Below, piece after piece: positions 61,322-64,000 of a DNA stretch of 64,000 nt. Position numbers and translations under genes: made by a program. The notes under the pieces were generated by a model. It was not told where the DNA came from, ran no database searches, and worked only from the letters and a program-made list of their open reading frames with translations. Location of the stretch: assembly GCA_024398075.1 (NCBI GenBank), contig JAKSJM010000007.1, positions 1 through 64,000 on the forward strand, written 5' to 3'. Numbering within the stretch: the first letter of the stretch is position 1; every line of letters starts with the position of its first letter. Source of the DNA: Bacteroidales bacterium. GTDB lineage: Bacteria; Bacteroidota; Bacteroidia; Bacteroidales; UBA932.

Positions 61322-61905
61322 AAAGCAAGGAAATTTGCGAGAATCTGCTCACCCACGTCACCACTCTTTTCAGGATGGAACTGTGTACCGTAGAAGTTCT
61401 CATATTTAAGTGCTGCACTGAACATCACACCCGCATGCCTGCATGTGGCGATGGTATCTGGACACAACGAAGCATAGTATGAGTGAACGAAATACACATG
61501 CTGTCCACCTTTCATGCCCTTGAACAGTTTGCCATCTAGATTTGCGATAGTGTTCCATCCCATATGAGGGACCTTGGAATCATCAGTCGGAATGAACTTC
61601 TTCACATGAGCATCGAAGATTCCCAGGCCGACAGCATTGCCCTCCTCAGAATCACGACACATGATCTGCATGCCCACGCAAATACCCAGGACAGGCCTAC
61701 GAAGGCCTTTGATTACAGTTTCAAGGCCTTTCGCCCTGAGGCTTGCAACAGCCTCGGCATCATTGCCCACACCAGGAAGAATGACCTTCTCGGCAGCGAT
61801 GATGCGCGCTGGGTCTGCCGTGAGTTCAAACTCCGCACCCAGTCTTTTCAATGCATTGCTTACTGACTCGATGTTGCCAGCGTCATAATCTACTATAGCT
61901 ATCAT
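61318..61905 (-). CDS. hisH: Imidazole glycerol phosphate synthase glutaminase subunit
   Basis: The 195-residue class-I glutamine amidotransferase has the nucleophile in GICVGMQ, an oxyanion LPGVG strand and the His-Glu pair in QFHPEKSG. It supplies ammonia through HisF. The ATGA overlap with hisB (61902-61905) keeps the operon compact. Confidence 0.96.
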   Translation of the reverse strand: MIAIVDYDAGNIESVSNALKRLGAEFELTADPARIIAAEKVILPGVGNDAEAVASLRAKGLETVIKGLRRPVLGICVGMQIMCRDSEEGNAVGLGIFDAHVKKFIPTDDSKVPHMGWNTIANLDGKLFKGMKGGQHVYFVHSYYASLCPDTIATCRHAGVMFSAALKYENFYGTQFHPEKSGDVGEQILANFLAL

Positions 61906-62960
61906 AAGATTCCCTTGCTTGATGGTAGTTCATAGCTGAAGACATCGCGCCTTACAGCCTGCTTGAGCGAGCGTGCAAAAGCCTTGAACACTCCCTCTAT
62001 GATATGATGGTTATTTTCGCCTCGCGCCTGCACATAAAGATTGCACTTCATGGCATCGCTGAGCGACTTGAAGAAATGCTTCCACATTTCAGTCGGCACG
62101 TCGCCGACGTAGTCGCGGGTGAACTGGACATCCCAGACAAGCTCGCTTCTGCCGCCAAAGTCGAGAAGCACGATGGCTCTGGACTCGTCCATTGGCAATG
62201 CGAAGCCATACCTATCGATGCCCCTCTTGTCGCCAAGAGCCTGCCTCAGGGCATCTCCAAGTGCGATCGCCACATCTTCCACTGTGTGGTGCTCATCGAC
62301 TTCGAGATCTCCCTTGCAGCTTAGCTCCATGCTGATGCCGCCATGATGAACTATCTGGTTCAGCATGTGGTCGAAGAACTTGAGGCCGCTGTCCACGCTG
62401 GACTCTCCTTTTCCATCGAGATCCACTCTCACATGGATGTCGGTCTCTGCGGTCTTCCTGTCTATTGAAGCCGTACGCCGGGTAGCACGTATCACCTCGG
62501 CGATCTGAGCCCAACTCAGTTCGCCTACCTTGAGGCCTTTCGCGCCCAGGTTCTCAGCAAGTTTCATGTCTGTATCCCTGTCACCAATGACAAAGGATGC
62601 AGCCATATCATATCCTCCCGAAAGATACTTTCCGAACATGCCTATGCCTGGCTTTCTATTCGGCGACCCATCTTCAGGGAAATGCTCATCGATGAGGAAG
62701 TCGTCAAATTTGACTCCCTCCCCTTCAAGAGTCTTCAGCATCTTGTTCTGTGCTGGCCAGAAAGTCTCTTCAGGGAAGGCCTCAGTACCGAGCCCATCCT
62801 GATTTGATGCCATAACGATGTCGTAACCAAGGCCCATGAGCGCCTTCATGCCACTGATCGCGCCAGGGACAAACTCAAGCTTCTCGAGGCTATCGATCTG
62901 CTCGTCTGCAGGCTCCACGATGATGGTGCCGTCTCTATCTACAAAGATTGCCTTTTTCAT
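61902..62960 (-). CDS. hisB: Bifunctional histidinol-phosphatase / imidazoleglycerol-phosphate dehydratase
   Basis: The 352-residue fusion has an N-terminal HAD phosphatase (DRDGTI, nucleophile Asp8; IGDRDTDM, about 145-152) and a C-terminal dehydratase (from about 172) with HHTVEDVAIALG and ENNHHIIEGVFKA metal-site His pairs. In the phosphatase half the zinc-binding cysteines of the enterobacterial enzyme are absent (DEHFPEDGSPNRKP). The gene starts one base after the hisC stop (TAACATG). Confidence 0.95.
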   Translation of the reverse strand: MKKAIFVDRDGTIIVEPADEQIDSLEKLEFVPGAISGMKALMGLGYDIVMASNQDGLGTEAFPEETFWPAQNKMLKTLEGEGVKFDDFLIDEHFPEDGSPNRKPGIGMFGKYLSGGYDMAASFVIGDRDTDMKLAENLGAKGLKVGELSWAQIAEVIRATRRTASIDRKTAETDIHVRVDLDGKGESSVDSGLKFFDHMLNQIVHHGGISMELSCKGDLEVDEHHTVEDVAIALGDALRQALGDKRGIDRYGFALPMDESRAIVLLDFGGRSELVWDVQFTRDYVGDVPTEMWKHFFKSLSDAMKCNLYVQARGENNHHIIEGVFKAFARSLKQAVRRDVFSYELPSSKGIL

Positions 62961-62961
62961 G

Positions 62962-64000
62962 TTACTTTCCTATTACACAGTCATACTCGGAGATGGAGTT
63001 AATCATCTTCACATTCTCTTCAGGAAGGCCAATGGTAAGGCGAAGACAGTTCTTGCAACCCATCACCTTGTTTCTGTTTCTCACAATGATTCCGTCCTTC
63101 AGCAGATGCTCGTACATCGCGTCAGCGTCGTCAAACTCCACGAGAAGGAAGTTCGCGTCGCTCGGGTACACCTTCTTCACGCAGCTGAAGACGTTCAGCT
63201 GTGATGCTACTGATTCGCGCTGCTCGACGATCTCCTTCACCTTCTCATCTACCGGTTCCTCGAGAAGACGCATCACAGCATCCTGAGTGGCCTGGCAGAT
63301 GTTGTATGGGTACTTTACCATCGACATAAGACGGATGATGTAAGGCTGGGCAAATGCCATTCCCAGTCTCAGGCCAGCCATTCCCCACGCCTTCGAGAGG
63401 GTCTGGAGCACGACGAGATTCTCGTATTCATTGACCAATGCCCTGAGGCTGCCCTTAGTGCTGAAATCCACGTAGGCCTCGTCCACGATGACGATGCCTG
63501 GGAAAGTCTTTATGATGTCGATGATCTCGTCAAGCTCATAGGCATTGCCCGAAGGGTTGTTCGGGCTGCAGATGAACATGAGCTTGGTGTTCGCGTCGCA
63601 TGCATCCAGAAGCGCCTGCTTAGGCAGGGCAAACTCAGCAGCGAGCGGCACCATGCGCACCTCGATGTCATTGATATCAGCAGCTACCGAATACATGCCG
63701 TAGCTAGGCGCGATCATCACTGCGTTGTCCTTTCCAGGCTCACAGAAGATCCTGTACATCAGGTCAATGGCCTCGTCGCTTCCGTTTCCGAGGAAGATGT
63801 TCTCTGCAGGCACACCCTTGATCTGCGAGAGGCGCGCCTTCAGCTGTTTCTGGTGAGGATCTGGGTAGCGATTGACGCCATTATCGTAGGGACTTTCATT
63901 CGCGTCGAGGAATACTCCAATGCTGCCCTGATACTCGTCACGTGCCGTGCTATACGGACACAGGCTGCGGACATTGCCGCGCACTAGGCTTTCTATCTTA
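62962..64000 (-). CDS. hisC: Histidinol-phosphate aminotransferase (5' end beyond the window)
   Basis: The sequence matches PLP-dependent HisC, with the DANESPYDNGVNRYPDP segment, PSYGMY, SPNNPSG, the PLP lysine in TLSKAWGMAG and a RLTIGLPEEN ending. A GTG at 63984 could be read as a start, but the same frame continues to the window edge as KIESLVRGNVRS, which fits the usual N-terminus of the family, so the true start lies to the right. It converts imidazole-acetol phosphate to histidinol phosphate. Further his genes (hisD, hisG) are expected upstream. Confidence 0.93.
   Translation of the reverse strand, partial: KIESLVRGNVRSLCPYSTARDEYQGSIGVFLDANESPYDNGVNRYPDPHQKQLKARLSQIKGVPAENIFLGNGSDEAIDLMYRIFCEPGKDNAVMIAPSYGMYSVAADINDIEVRMVPLAAEFALPKQALLDACDANTKLMFICSPNNPSGNAYELDEIIDIIKTFPGIVIVDEAYVDFSTKGSLRALVNEYENLVVLQTLSKAWGMAGLRLGMAFAQPYIIRLMSMVKYPYNICQATQDAVMRLLEEPVDEKVKEIVEQRESVASQLNVFSCVKKVYPSDANFLLVEFDDADAMYEHLLKDGIIVRNRNKVMGCKNCLRLTIGLPEENVKMINSISEYDCVIGK

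Noticed and set aside
63982..63984. GTG as the true start of hisC
   Set aside because: The frame continues upstream to the window edge with residues that fit the normal HisC N-terminus, so the start lies outside the window.

Overview
The window looks like a chromosome segment of a gut- or rumen-type member of the Bacteroidales. The evidence is SusC/SusD outer-membrane genes with a hybrid two-component regulator, many lipoprotein-type glycoside hydrolases, a bifunctional hisB, -7 promoter boxes of the Bacteroidetes form TAnnTTTG, and very tight gene packing. I see no tRNA, rRNA, CRISPR array, insertion sequence or phage gene. The species cannot be named from the sequence alone.

Layout. 1-394: a palindrome-rich repeat array. 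396-5141 (minus): a four-gene operon with an acyltransferase resembling bacterial aminolipid synthases, a secreted unknown, a UbiA prenyltransferase and a radical SAM enzyme. 5215-7938 (plus): LysE-type exporter, SGNH hydrolase, GntP permease. 7939-15655 (minus): a mannan-type cluster with GH32, degraded remnants, a GH92 whose general-acid Glu is replaced by Gln, and a GH92-GH125 fusion. 15710-17965: divergent GH31. 18028-22144 (minus): cyclophilin, a truncated GH3 and a carboxylesterase. 22224-30024: housekeeping and small unknown genes, including two promoters that share an identical palindromic operator at identical spacing. 30088-30725: a second copy of the repeat array, inverted relative to the first. 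30842-50054: a polysaccharide utilization locus with two GH3, four CE1-type esterases, a SusE-like lipoprotein, SusD, SusC and a divergent hybrid regulator. 50055-57464: assorted enzymes and a polyferredoxin. 57529-59205: pyrophosphatase and phosphofructokinase. 59260-64000 (minus): the distal part of a histidine operon (hisC-B-H-A-F-IE); hisC runs off the right edge.

How the genes may work together. The GH92, GH92-GH125 and GH32/GH31 genes suggest removal of alpha-mannosyl caps (possibly including mannose-phosphate caps), alpha-1,6-mannoside backbone trimming and fructoside/glucoside hydrolysis. The 30.8-50 kb locus combines a SusCD import pair with exo-acting GH3 enzymes and esterases but encodes no recognisable endo-acting depolymerase. 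It is therefore probably aimed at esterified oligosaccharides pre-cut elsewhere, for example hemicellulose side chains with acyl or hydroxycinnamoyl groups; that target is inference.

The most unusual points are: (a) the two inverted arrays of a roughly 143-bp modular palindromic repeat flanking about 29.7 kb; (b) the shared operator TGCAAG-S-CTTGCA placed exactly 28 nt upstream of the -7 box of two unlinked genes; (c) the GH92-GH125 fusion next to a Gln-variant GH92; and (d) several deletion scars in the carbohydrate clusters: a kinase N-terminus fused to GH32, an internally deleted nitroreductase and a GH3 with a clipped C-terminal domain.
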